Shown here: piece after piece, positions 1-8,219 of the stretch | How the letters are laid out: every line of letters starts with the position of its first letter | Numbering within the stretch: position 1 is the stretch's first letter | Origin: Streptomyces sp. NBC_00554 | Lineage (GTDB): Bacteria; Actinomycetota; Actinomycetes; Streptomycetales; Streptomycetaceae | Assembly: GCF_041431135.1 (NCBI RefSeq) | Contig: NZ_CP107799.1 | Location: 2,542,001 to 2,606,000, forward strand | DNA: 64,000 bases | Direction of reading: 5' to 3' | Notes under the pieces: generated by a model | Database searches by the model: none | Told to the model about the DNA's origin: nothing | What the model saw: only the letters and a program-made list of their open reading frames with translations | Program-made: the position numbers and the translations under genes

Positions 1-866
1 ATGCCGCGGAGCATGCGTGAGCGGGGGTCTTCCGTGCGGTAGACGGGGTGGCCGAAACCCATGATGCGTTCGCCGGCGAGGACGCGTTCGCGGATCCACG
101 GGTCGATGCGGTCGGGGGTGCCGATCGCGTCGAGGGTGTCCAGGGCGCGGCTCGGGGCACCGCCATGGAGGGGGCCCGAGAGAGCTCCTACGGCGCCGAC
201 CAGGCAGGCCGCCACGTCCGCCCCGGTGGACGCGATCACCCGCGCCGTGAATGTTGACGCATTGAATCCGTGGTCAATGGTTGAGATGAGGTATTGCTCG
301 ATCGCCCGCGTACGCGCATCGTCCGGTTCCGAACCAGTCAACATGTAGAGGTAGTTGGCGGCGTACGCGAGATCCTCGCGTGGCTCCACCGGCTCCAGCC
401 CCTGCCCGAGCCGGTACAGCGCGGTGAGCAGCGTGGGCACGGCCGCGCACGCCGCGAGTGTGTCCGCGCGACGCCGGCCGGCGTCGATGTCGTACACCGG
501 CCGGAACCCCAGCGAGGCCCCGAGCAGGGACAGCGCGGTCCGCAGCCCGGCGAGCGCCCCGGAGTGGCCGGTCGCCGCAGCGATCGCGGGCAGCGCGGCA
601 CGCACCTCGTCCGGCAGCCGCCGCAGCTCAGCGGTCCGCCCGGCGAACTCGGCGCGCTGTACCGCGTCCGGCAGTTCACCGTGGACCAGGAGATGCCAGA
701 CGTCCTCGAAACCGCGGGCCTGCGCGAGTTCGACGGCCGAGTACTGGCGGTAGTGGTAGAAGCCCTCCAACCCCCTGACGTCACCCAACTCGGTGTCGGT
801 GACGACGACGCCCGCGAGCCCTCGCGGTACGTCGACAGAGGTGGTCGCGGCCCTGCTGATCGACAT
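1..866 (-). CDS. citrate synthase family protein (3' end outside window)
   Basis: Condenses acetyl-CoA (or propionyl-CoA) with oxaloacetate in the cytoplasm. The 288 visible residues carry two of the three catalytic citrate synthase signatures: LHGGA with His234 and GFGHPVYR with His273. The third, the Asp in the NVD segment, lies beyond the window edge. The ATG at 866 has a strong ribosome site (GGGAGG, 871-876, four bases upstream). The gene is divergent from a second citrate synthase that carries a DNA-binding domain, and they share an operator-like region at 882-937. Citrate synthase and 2-methylcitrate synthase cannot be told apart from this fragment. The truncation is only the window border. 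Confidence 0.9.
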   Translation of the reverse strand, partial: MSISRAATTSVDVPRGLAGVVVTDTELGDVRGLEGFYHYRQYSAVELAQARGFEDVWHLLVHGELPDAVQRAEFAGRTAELRRLPDEVRAALPAIAAATGHSGALAGLRTALSLLGASLGFRPVYDIDAGRRRADTLAACAAVPTLLTALYRLGQGLEPVEPREDLAYAANYLYMLTGSEPDDARTRAIEQYLISTIDHGFNASTFTARVIASTGADVAACLVGAVGALSGPLHGGAPSRALDTLDAIGTPDRIDPWIRERVLAGERIMGFGHPVYRTEDPRSRMLRG

Positions 867-881
867 GTTTCCTCCCTGGAC

Positions 882-937
882 TTGATTCGACTGTCCATGA
901 TTGACTCATTCACTGTCAATATTGATTCAATCAATAT
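882..937. promoter_or_regulatory. operator-like array between divergent citrate synthase genes
   Basis: Three direct copies of TTGA(T/C)TC start at 882, 901 and 922, spaced 19 and 21 bases, so they lie roughly on one face of the helix. The third copy sits inside a perfect 9-1-9 palindrome, ATATTGATTCAATCAATAT (919-937). The stretch is strikingly AT-rich for this genome. It lies between two divergent citrate synthase genes, one of which encodes its own HTH, so autoregulation is a natural inference. No binding data are available. Confidence 0.6.
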
Positions 938-963
938 ATCGATCCATGGATACGGTGGCACAC

Positions 964-2223
964 ATGAGGGATCAACAAGCGGTAACCCGAGGCGACGAGG
1001 GCCGGCGGCTCAGCACCAAGGAGACCGCCGAGCTGCTCGGGGTGAAGCCCGAGACCGTGTACGCGTACGTGAGCCGCGGCCAGCTCGGCAGCCGACGCGA
1101 ATCCGGCGGCCGCGGGAGCACGTTCGACGCCGGGGAGGTGGAGGCGCTCGCACGGCGCAACAGACGGGAGACCGGCGGGAGTTCGAGCACCGGCGGCGAG
1201 CTGTCCGTCCGTACCGGCATCACCCTGATCGACGACGACCGGTACTACTACCGGGGCGTCGACGCGACCGAACTGGCGGCCCGGCACTCCTACGAGGAGA
1301 TCGCCGAGTGGCTGTGGACGGGAGAGCTGCGCCCCGGCGTACTGTTCAGCGCCCCGGAGGCATCCGTGACCGCCGCCCGCCGCGCTGTCGACGCGCTGCC
1401 CGAACACAGCGGCCCGACGGACCGGCTGCGCGTCGCCGCGATCGCCGCCTCGGCCAACGACCCGCTGCGCTTCGACCTCTCCGAGAACGCCGTCCTCGGC
1501 ACCGCACGCACCCTCATCCCCACCCTCGTCGCCGCCCTCCCACCGACGCGGTACGCCCCCCAGGACGACGGCCCGCTGGCCCACCGCCTGTGGACACGGC
1601 TCAGCGGCCGCACGCCCGACGAGGCGTCGCTGCGCGCACTGGACGCGGCACTTGGACTGCTCGTCGACCACGATCTGGCCGCCTCGACACTCGCGGTCAG
1701 GGTCGCCGCGTCGGCCCGGGCACACGCCTACGCAGCCGTGTCAGCCGGTCTGGGCGTCCTCGAGGGCCCTCTGCACGGCGCGGCCAGCGGACTCGCGCAC
1801 CGGCTGCTCCTCGACGTCCTGGAGCAGGGCACCGCGGCCCCCGTCGTCGCGGACGAGCTGCGCGCCGGTCGCCGTGTCCCGGGGCTCGGCCACCGCCTCT
1901 ACCCCGGCGAGGACCCACGCGCGCGTGCCCTCTTCGCCCTCCTGGAGGAGGTTCCCGGCGCGGCGCCCGCCCTGGCGGCGGCCCACGACATCGTGGCCAC
2001 CACCGCCCGCCACAGGCCGCTGCACGCCAACGTCGACCTGGCGCTCGCCGTCCTCACGGTCGCCTCCGGCATGCCCGCCTCCGCAGGCGAGACGGTCTTC
2101 GCCATCGCCCGTACGGCGGGCTGGATCGCCCACATCCTCGAGGAGTACGAAGAGCGCCCGTTGCGCATGCGTCCCAGCGGTCGGTACGTGGGCGCGCGGC
2201 CGCCACAGCCGCTCCCCGGGTGA
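964..2223 (+). CDS. HTH-citrate synthase fusion protein
   Basis: The 419-residue protein has an N-terminal excisionase/MerR-like helix-turn-helix (about residues 17-46, with LSTKETAELLGVKPETVYAY) joined by a Ser/Gly-rich linker to a full citrate synthase domain (about 80-410). The three catalytic positions are present: His271 in PLHGA, His310 in GLGHRLY and Asp358 in ANVD. It may therefore be an active enzyme, a citrate or CoA-ester sensor, or both. I chose the ATG at 964, which follows GGTGG at 954-958. ATG 946 and TTG 901 are in frame but lack a ribosome site, and starting there would place the operator palindrome inside the gene. Similar fusions occur in other streptomycetes. The role as a transcription regulator is inferred. 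Confidence 0.85.
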   Translation: MRDQQAVTRGDEGRRLSTKETAELLGVKPETVYAYVSRGQLGSRRESGGRGSTFDAGEVEALARRNRRETGGSSSTGGELSVRTGITLIDDDRYYYRGVDATELAARHSYEEIAEWLWTGELRPGVLFSAPEASVTAARRAVDALPEHSGPTDRLRVAAIAASANDPLRFDLSENAVLGTARTLIPTLVAALPPTRYAPQDDGPLAHRLWTRLSGRTPDEASLRALDAALGLLVDHDLAASTLAVRVAASARAHAYAAVSAGLGVLEGPLHGAASGLAHRLLLDVLEQGTAAPVVADELRAGRRVPGLGHRLYPGEDPRARALFALLEEVPGAAPALAAAHDIVATTARHRPLHANVDLALAVLTVASGMPASAGETVFAIARTAGWIAHILEEYEERPLRMRPSGRYVGARPPQPLPG

Positions 2224-2303
2224 GCGCTCCCTCACGCCGACGCGCGCCGAACGCGCCGAAAGTGCGCCCCCTTCCCCGCGACCGGAAGTCGCCCTGACCG
2301 AAG

Positions 2304-2322
2304 TCAGGTTAGGCTCACCTCT
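2304..2322 (+). promoter_or_regulatory. iron box (DmdR1/IdeR-type operator)
   Basis: TCAGGTTAGGCTCACCTCT matches the actinobacterial iron-box consensus TTAGGTTAGGCTCACCTAA at 16 of 19 positions. It ends immediately before the GTG start at 2323. TAGGCT (2310-2315) inside it looks like a -10 element, so the transcript would begin at or next to the start codon and be leaderless. Iron-loaded DmdR1 should repress it. Confidence 0.75.
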
Positions 2323-3267
2323 GTGAGTACGTGCACGACCGCGTCCCGGGACCTCGATGAGCCCCTCGCGGGGACCGCGGCCACCGCGAAGACATGGCTG
2401 CTCCTTGAGCAGCCCGGTCCCTGGGGTGCCAAGGCGCTCACTTCGAGCCACCTGGACCCCGTGCTCGGCCGCGCCCTGGAGGCAGCCGCGGCGGACACCG
2501 GCGTACGGGTCGCACTCATCCGGCGCCCGGGACGGCACGCAGACTTCGGTCAGCCCGCCGAGCGCCAGGTGTATGCGGCCCACACAGCTCCGGGAAACGT
2601 ATGGCTGCACAGCGCCACAACGTCCGACCCGGAGCAGTTGCTCAACCTCGACTTCACGGCGCTCGGTATGGGGGACCATCACACCTTCGACGCCGTTCTC
2701 GGGGGCCGGTCCCACACCGGCGATCCACTCGCCCTCGTCTGCACCAACGGCAAGCGCGACCGCTGCTGCGCCCTGCTCGGCCGCCCTCTCGCGGCCGAGC
2801 TCGCAGCCTCCGGAGTGGAGGGCGCCTGGGAGGTCACCCACCTCGGCGGTCACCGCTTCTCGCCCACCCTGCTCGTCCTGCCGTACGGATACGCGTACGG
2901 GCGGGCCGAGGCCCATGCCGTCAAGGAGATCCTCCAGGGCGTCCGGGAGGGGCGTGTGGTCACCGAGGGCTGTCGCGGGGGCTCCGCCTGGGAGCGTCCC
3001 GGACAGGCGGCCGAGCTGGCCGTGCGTACCGCCGCCAGAGAGCACGCCGTGGACACCCTGAGCGTCGTCCGCACGGACGGCGAGGCCCCACGCTGGGAGG
3101 TGACCGTCGCCCACACCGACGGCCGCGTGTGGCGCGTCGTCGTCGCCCAGGGCACCTCGCTCCCGCCCCGCCCGGAGAGCTGCGGCTCGGCCCTGGGTTC
3201 ACCGGCCCGGATGGACGTGGTGGCGGTACGGGAACTGTCCCCGGCACCGCTTCCCCTGCCCTGCTGA
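2323..3267 (+). CDS. sucrase/ferredoxin-like (Apd1-type) iron-sulfur protein
   Basis: A 314-residue cytosolic protein of the sucrase/ferredoxin-like family (PF06999), with a thioredoxin-like fold predicted from the family. The N-terminus has the family segment WLLLEQPGPWG (25-35). The cluster region reads C140-TNGKRDR-C148-C149 followed by HLGGH (His173, His177). This matches the two-Cys/two-His [2Fe-2S] ligation described for yeast Apd1-type proteins. The GTG start directly abuts an iron box, so it should be made under iron starvation. By family and regulation it is a candidate for ferric-siderophore reduction or another iron-mobilising redox step; that function is inference. It stands alone, downstream of the HTH-citrate synthase. 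Confidence 0.85.
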   Translation: MSTCTTASRDLDEPLAGTAATAKTWLLLEQPGPWGAKALTSSHLDPVLGRALEAAAADTGVRVALIRRPGRHADFGQPAERQVYAAHTAPGNVWLHSATTSDPEQLLNLDFTALGMGDHHTFDAVLGGRSHTGDPLALVCTNGKRDRCCALLGRPLAAELAASGVEGAWEVTHLGGHRFSPTLLVLPYGYAYGRAEAHAVKEILQGVREGRVVTEGCRGGSAWERPGQAAELAVRTAAREHAVDTLSVVRTDGEAPRWEVTVAHTDGRVWRVVVAQGTSLPPRPESCGSALGSPARMDVVAVRELSPAPLPLPC

Positions 3268-3551
3268 TCGACTCTCGGCCCGACAGAGGCGTGCCGCGGC
3301 GAGATATCGAAGGTGGCCAGTTCACGGGTCTGCAGCGAGGCCGGGCGGGGCACCAGACACGCGACCGGCCCACCGACGGCCACATCCGCCGCTCGACGCC
3401 GCCCGAGCCCACCGGGCCCAGCACCCGCACCTGAGGTCGACCGCACTCAGTCCGCGCCGCACCGTCCAGTCCCGGCCCTCAAACCCGGCGCCCAAGAGAT
3501 CCACGCCACACCCCTACGGCAGGACCCGCTCACCGCCGTACCGTCATAGAC

Positions 3552-5342
3552 ATGAGCCCCACTCCCCCCGTACGACGACTGCGCCTCGGTCTGCCGCGGC
3601 GGGCGTTCTCGCAGGTACTGCTGATGCAGGTGGCGATCGCCGCCGGTGTCGCCGTGCTCGCGACCGGGCTGTTCCTCGCCCCGCTCAGCGCGCAGCTGGA
3701 CGACCAGGCGATGCGACGCGCGCTCGCGATCGCGCAGACCACAGCGGTCCAGCCACAGATCGCCGAGGACCTGCAGACGACACGGCCGTCCGTGGACGGG
3801 CCGGTGCAGGCCGAGGCGGAGCGGATACGGAAGGCCAGCGGGGCCGAGTACGTCGTGGTGATGAACATGGACGGCGTGCGCTGGTCGCACACCGACACCA
3901 CGCAGATCGGCAAGGTCGTCTCGACCGACCCCAGCCAGGCTCTGGCCGGCAAGGAGGTCATGGAGATCGACGACGGCACCCTGGGCCGCTCCGCCCGCGG
4001 CAAGGTGCCGCTGCGCGACGCCGACGGCGACATCGTCGGCGCGATCTCGGTCGGTATCGAGTACGACAGCGTGCGGGCCCGGCTGATCCACGCGATCCCC
4101 GGGCTGCTGGCGTACGCGGGCGGAGCTCTGGCCGTCGGTGCGCTGGCCGCTTACCTGATCTCCCGCCGGGTTCAGCGGCAGACTCGCGACCTGGCCTTTT
4201 CTGATATTTCAGCGCTGCTCGCGGAGCGTGAGGCGATGCTGCACGGCATACGTGAGGGCGTCGTCGCGCTGGACGGCGACGGCCGCGTACGCCTCCTCAA
4301 CGACGAGGCGCAACGCCTGCTGGGGCTCGATGCGGAGGCCATCGGACAGCCGCTCGACGACACGCTCGGACCGGGACGTACGACCGATGTGCTGGCCGGG
4401 CGTGTCACCGGCACCGACCTGCTCACCGTTCGCGGCCAACGCGTCCTGGTCGCCAACCGCATGCCCACGGACGACGGCGGCGCCGTGGCCACACTGCGCG
4501 ACCGCACCGAGGTGGAGCAGCTCGGCCGCGAACTCGACTCCACACGCGGCCTGATCGACGCCCTGCGCGCCCAGGACCACGAGCACGCCAACCGGATGCA
4601 CACACTCCTGGGGCTGCTCGAACTGGAGATGTACGACGACGCCAAGGAGTTCGTCGGCGAGGTGGTCGGAGACCACAGGGTCACCGCCGAACAGGTCACC
4701 GAGAAGATCCACGACCCGCTGCTCGCCGCCCTGTTGGTCGGCAAGTCCGCCGTGGCGGCCGAGCGGGGCGTGGCCCTGTGGATCTCGGACACGACGTTCC
4801 TGCCGGATCGCCTGGTGGACCCCGGGGGGCTGGTCACGGTCGTCGGCAATCTGGTCGACAACGCGCTGGACGCCGTCGCGGGCACGCCCCACGCGCGCGT
4901 GGAGGTCGAATTGCGCGCCACGGGGCGTACCGCCGTGCTGCGGGTACGGGACACAGGGCCCGGAATCCCGGAGGATCGGTGGGAGCTGATCTTCACGGAC
5001 GGGTGGTCCACCAAGAAGCCGCCCGCGCACGGCAAGCGCGGCATCGGTCTCCCCATGGTGCGCCGTCTCGCCGAACGGCAGGGCGGCAGCGCACAGGTGG
5101 CCGAGGCGGACGGCGGAGGCGCGGAGTTCACCGTCGTACTACCGGAGGCACTCAGGGAACCGGTGCTTGAGCCGGAGGCGGGTCTCGCGTCGGAGCCGGG
5201 CCACGCACCGGACGCGGGGCTCACGCCGGAGGCGGGCCTCGCACCAGGGACGCGCCCGCAGCTCGTACCCGAACCGCACCAGCCTCCTGAATCCCCTGCC
5301 GTCACCACCACAGCCATGGATGCCAAGGAAGGGTCGCGATGA
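3552..5342 (+). CDS. CitA/DcuS-type sensor histidine kinase
   Basis: Membrane sensor kinase of 596 residues. TM1 is about 21-43. An extracytoplasmic PAS sensor (44-178) contains RWSHTDTTQIG and SARGK, which resemble the Arg/His/Lys carboxylate-binding segments of CitA. TM2 is about 180-205 and a cytoplasmic PAS domain spans about 225-320. The kinase has the CitA-type H-box QDHEHANRMH with His343, the N-box NLVDNALDA (433-441), G1 DTGPGIP (467) and G2 RGIGLPM (496). It should sense citrate or a C4-dicarboxylate and phosphorylate the following regulator; the genes overlap by four bases (ATGA). Residues 535-580 form an unusual Pro/Glu/Ala-rich tail of degenerate repeats with no counterpart in CitA. 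Confidence 0.92.
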   Translation: MSPTPPVRRLRLGLPRRAFSQVLLMQVAIAAGVAVLATGLFLAPLSAQLDDQAMRRALAIAQTTAVQPQIAEDLQTTRPSVDGPVQAEAERIRKASGAEYVVVMNMDGVRWSHTDTTQIGKVVSTDPSQALAGKEVMEIDDGTLGRSARGKVPLRDADGDIVGAISVGIEYDSVRARLIHAIPGLLAYAGGALAVGALAAYLISRRVQRQTRDLAFSDISALLAEREAMLHGIREGVVALDGDGRVRLLNDEAQRLLGLDAEAIGQPLDDTLGPGRTTDVLAGRVTGTDLLTVRGQRVLVANRMPTDDGGAVATLRDRTEVEQLGRELDSTRGLIDALRAQDHEHANRMHTLLGLLELEMYDDAKEFVGEVVGDHRVTAEQVTEKIHDPLLAALLVGKSAVAAERGVALWISDTTFLPDRLVDPGGLVTVVGNLVDNALDAVAGTPHARVEVELRATGRTAVLRVRDTGPGIPEDRWELIFTDGWSTKKPPAHGKRGIGLPMVRRLAERQGGSAQVAEADGGGAEFTVVLPEALREPVLEPEAGLASEPGHAPDAGLTPEAGLAPGTRPQLVPEPHQPPESPAVTTTAMDAKEGSR

Positions 5343-6019
5343 TCGAGGTCCTGGTCGTGGACGACGACATCCGGGTCGCGCGGGTCAACGCCGCATACGT
5401 GGCGAAGGTTCCGGGCTTCCATGTCGCGGGTGAGGCCCACAGTGCGGCCGAGGCTCTGAGCCGGATGGAGGCGCTGCCCCACCTGGACCTGGTCCTCATG
5501 GACCACTACCTGCCGGACGACACGGGCCTGGCAGTCGTCCAGGAGATGCGCCAGCGCGGCCACCAGACCGACGTCATCATGGTGACCGCCGCCCGTGACA
5601 TCTCGACCGTCCAGGCTGCGATGCGGCAGGGCGCGCTCCAGTACCTGGTCAAGCCGTTCGCCTTCGCGGGCCTGCGCGCCAAGCTGGAGGCGTACGCGGA
5701 TCTGCGCCGCACCCTCGACGGCGGCGGAGAGGCCGAACAGGCCGAGGTGGACCGGATATTCGGCGCCTTGTCGGCGAGCACGGAGACGGACCTGCCCAAG
5801 GGGCACTCCGCCACGACCGCGGAGCTCGTACGCCGCGCCCTGGTGAACTCCGAGGGCCCCTTGTCGGCCCAGGAGGTGGCGGAGGAGACCGGACTGAGCC
5901 GGCAGACCGCCCAGCGCTATCTGAAGCTCCTGGAGCGCACTGGACGGGCCCGGCTGACCCTGAAGTACGGCGACGCCGGCCGCCCGGAGCATCGCTACGT
6001 CTGGGCGACCCACGTCTGA
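5339..6019 (+). CDS. CitB/DcuR-type response regulator
   Basis: A 226-residue cytoplasmic regulator paired with the preceding kinase. The receiver domain (1-120) has acidic residues Asp8/Asp9, phosphoacceptor Asp55 (LVLMDHYLPDD), Thr83 and Lys105 (LVKPF). The C-terminal part (about 155-226) contains a winged-helix-like segment, LSAQEVAEETGLSRQTAQRY, typical of the CitB/DcuR family. It starts at the ATG that overlaps the kinase stop, so translation is probably coupled. Likely targets are carboxylate uptake or metabolism genes, such as the adjacent citrate synthases and symporter, but that is inferred from position only. Confidence 0.92.
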   Translation: MIEVLVVDDDIRVARVNAAYVAKVPGFHVAGEAHSAAEALSRMEALPHLDLVLMDHYLPDDTGLAVVQEMRQRGHQTDVIMVTAARDISTVQAAMRQGALQYLVKPFAFAGLRAKLEAYADLRRTLDGGGEAEQAEVDRIFGALSASTETDLPKGHSATTAELVRRALVNSEGPLSAQEVAEETGLSRQTAQRYLKLLERTGRARLTLKYGDAGRPEHRYVWATHV

Positions 6020-6042
6020 GGGCACGCGGCGACGCCCTCAGA
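6015..6042. terminator. bidirectional hairpin overlapping both stop codons
   Basis: TCTGAGGGC (6015-6023) pairs perfectly with GCCCTCAGA (6034-6042) around a 10-base loop. The left arm contains the response-regulator stop (6017-6019) and the right arm contains the symporter stop (6038-6040). It most likely ends both convergent transcripts. Confidence 0.7.
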
Positions 6043-7630
6043 CCGCCCCGGCCCCCGTCAACGACCGCACCTCGGTCTCCGCGTGCTTGGCCTCGTCCGG
6101 CGGCTCCGCCGAGGTGACCGTGCCCAGCCAGCCCGCGAGGAAGCCCAGCGGGATGGACACGAGGCCCGGGTTCTGCAGCGGGAAGTACTGGAAGTTCACT
6201 CCCGGGAACAGCGATTCGGGGCTCCCCGACACCACCGGCGACAGCAGCACGAGCAACAGCGCGGGCACCAGTCCCCCGTATACGGCCCACACCGCGCCGC
6301 GCGTCGTGAAGCCCCGCCAGAACAGCGAGTACAGCAGGACGGGCAGGTTCGCGGACGCGGCGACCGCGAAGGCGAGGCCCACCAGGAAGGCCACGTTCAG
6401 GTCGCGGGCGAGGAGGCCGAGCGCGATCGCGACCACGCCGATACCGACCGCCGCGGTGCGCGCCACGGCGACCTCGCTGCGTGGCTTGGCACGCCGTCGT
6501 CGCAGTGACGCGTACAGGTCGTGGGCGACGGACGCCGAGGACGCGAGGGTGATTCCGGCGACGACCGCGAGGATCGTTGCGAACGCGATGGCGGCGACGA
6601 TCGCGAACAGAACCGTTCCTCCCGTTGAGTCGGCGCCACCGCCCAGATCGAGCGCCAGCAGCGGAACCGCCGTGTTCCCCGCCGCGTTCGACCCACGCAC
6701 CGCCTCCGGACCGACGATCGCGGCCGCACCGAAGCCCAGCACGAACGTCATCAGGTAAAAGCTCCCGATGAGGCCGATCGCCCAGACCACCGAACGCCGT
6801 GCGGCCCGCGCCGTCGGCACGGTGTAGAACCGCGACAGGATGTGCGGCAGCCCGGCCGTGCCCAGCACCAGCGCGAGGCCCAGGCTGATGAAGTCCAAGC
6901 GTGCCGTCCAGTCCCCGCCGTACTTCAGCCCGGGCGCGAGGAACGCGTCACCGTGTCCGCTGCGCGCCGCCGCCGAGCGCAGCAACTGGTTGAAGTCCCC
7001 GTGGAACCGGACGAGGACAAGCACGGTCAGCGCAATGGCCCCGCCCATCAACAGGACCGCCTTGACGATCTGAATCCACGTGGTGGCCCGCATCCCGCCC
7101 ATCGACACATAGATCACCATGAGCGCGCCGACGCCGATGACCGTCCAGTTCCGCGCCGCCTCGCTCGTACCCCCGAGCAGCAGCGCGACCAGGCTGCCCG
7201 CTCCCACCATCTGCGCCACCAGATACAGAACGGACACCGTCACCGACGAAGTTCCCGCCGCGATCCGCACCGGCCGCTCGCTCATCCGGGCCGCGACGAC
7301 GTCGGCGAGCGTGAACCGCCCGCAGTTGCGCACCAACTCGGCGACCAGGAACAGGACCACGAGCCAGGCCACCAGAAACCCCACGACGTACAGGAGCCCG
7401 TCATAGCCGAAGAGCGCGATCAGTCCTGTGACGCCCAGGAAGGACGCCGCCGACATGTAGTCACCGGAGATGGCAAAACCATTCTCCATCGGCGAGAACA
7501 GTCGTCCGCCGGCATAGAACTCCTCCGCCGAACCATGCCGGTTGCGGCTCACCCATGTCGTGATCGCCAACGTCACCGCGACGAACGCGCTGAACAGCAG
7601 CAGCGCCAGCGTCTGATGGTTGCCGCTCAC
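6038..7630 (-). CDS. sodium:solute symporter (ActP/acetate-type)
   Basis: Integral membrane carrier of 530 residues with about 13 hydrophobic segments. The family segment FAISGDYMSAASFLGVTGL (about 52-70) places it in the SSS family near cation/acetate symporters (ActP, MctC). It should import acetate, propionate or another monocarboxylate with Na+ or H+. It overlaps the upstream DUF485 gene by four bases (ATGA), the usual actP-yjcH pairing. It is the last gene of an operon headed by a NarL-type two-component system. The substrate cannot be fixed from sequence. Confidence 0.92.
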   Translation of the reverse strand: MSGNHQTLALLLFSAFVAVTLAITTWVSRNRHGSAEEFYAGGRLFSPMENGFAISGDYMSAASFLGVTGLIALFGYDGLLYVVGFLVAWLVVLFLVAELVRNCGRFTLADVVAARMSERPVRIAAGTSSVTVSVLYLVAQMVGAGSLVALLLGGTSEAARNWTVIGVGALMVIYVSMGGMRATTWIQIVKAVLLMGGAIALTVLVLVRFHGDFNQLLRSAAARSGHGDAFLAPGLKYGGDWTARLDFISLGLALVLGTAGLPHILSRFYTVPTARAARRSVVWAIGLIGSFYLMTFVLGFGAAAIVGPEAVRGSNAAGNTAVPLLALDLGGGADSTGGTVLFAIVAAIAFATILAVVAGITLASSASVAHDLYASLRRRRAKPRSEVAVARTAAVGIGVVAIALGLLARDLNVAFLVGLAFAVAASANLPVLLYSLFWRGFTTRGAVWAVYGGLVPALLLVLLSPVVSGSPESLFPGVNFQYFPLQNPGLVSIPLGFLAGWLGTVTSAEPPDEAKHAETEVRSLTGAGAV

Positions 7631-8115
7631 CGCTCACCACCTCTGACACTGCGGGTCAGCTCCTGGGTGTCCCAGCGCAGATCGAGCGCGGCCCGGTCCC
7701 TGCGCAACCGCGCATGCCGCGCGTACGCCCAGGTGAACAGGAAGGTGGTGAGGAACTGTCCGAGCCCCGCGACCATCGCCACGTTCACCGCCCCGGCAAC
7801 GGGCCTGGCCATGAAGCCGGGTGCCGTCGTCGCCGTCACCACATAGCCCACGTACCAGGTGAAGAAGACGGCGACGCCGGGGACCACGAACCTCCGGTAC
7901 CGGCTCCGCACCTCCTGGAAGGCCGCACTGCGCTGCACCTCCAGATAGACGTCTGCCGCCCCGCCCGCCCGACGTTCCTGCTCCGGGTGCGCGGGCGGCA
8001 CGGCGGGAGCGGGCGCACCCGTGCCGTCCAACTCACCCCAGCCGGAGGCAAGCGCGTCGTACCAGGGGTCGTCGAACCGGACCTTCCCGGTGTCACGACC
8101 GTCGTGCTTCTCCAC
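7627..8115 (-). CDS. DUF485 (YjcH-like) membrane protein
   Basis: Small membrane protein of 162 residues, cotranscribed with the acetate-type symporter as yjcH is with actP. A hydrophilic N-terminus (about 1-75) precedes two transmembrane segments (about 86-106 and 120-142) and a basic C-terminus. I start it at the GTG at 8115, which has AAGGAG six bases upstream. The in-frame start at 8157 would add 14 charged residues without a comparable ribosome site. DUF485 proteins are thought to be accessory to the symporter; the mechanism is unknown. Confidence 0.85.
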   Translation of the reverse strand: MEKHDGRDTGKVRFDDPWYDALASGWGELDGTGAPAPAVPPAHPEQERRAGGAADVYLEVQRSAAFQEVRSRYRRFVVPGVAVFFTWYVGYVVTATTAPGFMARPVAGAVNVAMVAGLGQFLTTFLFTWAYARHARLRRDRAALDLRWDTQELTRSVRGGER

Positions 8116-8219
8116 CGAACTCTCCTTGTCCGCGGCCCGTTTCCGCCGCGTGCCCAAGGATGTGCAGATCGGGAAGATCCCGGACTCTTCTCCCCGCGCT
8201 CTTCACTCCATCAGGTGAC

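Noticed and set aside
294..2297. 667-codon Arg-rich frame on the plus strand
   Set aside because: Crosses both divergent citrate synthase genes in the wrong frame; Arg/Pro-rich translation typical of out-of-frame GC-rich DNA.
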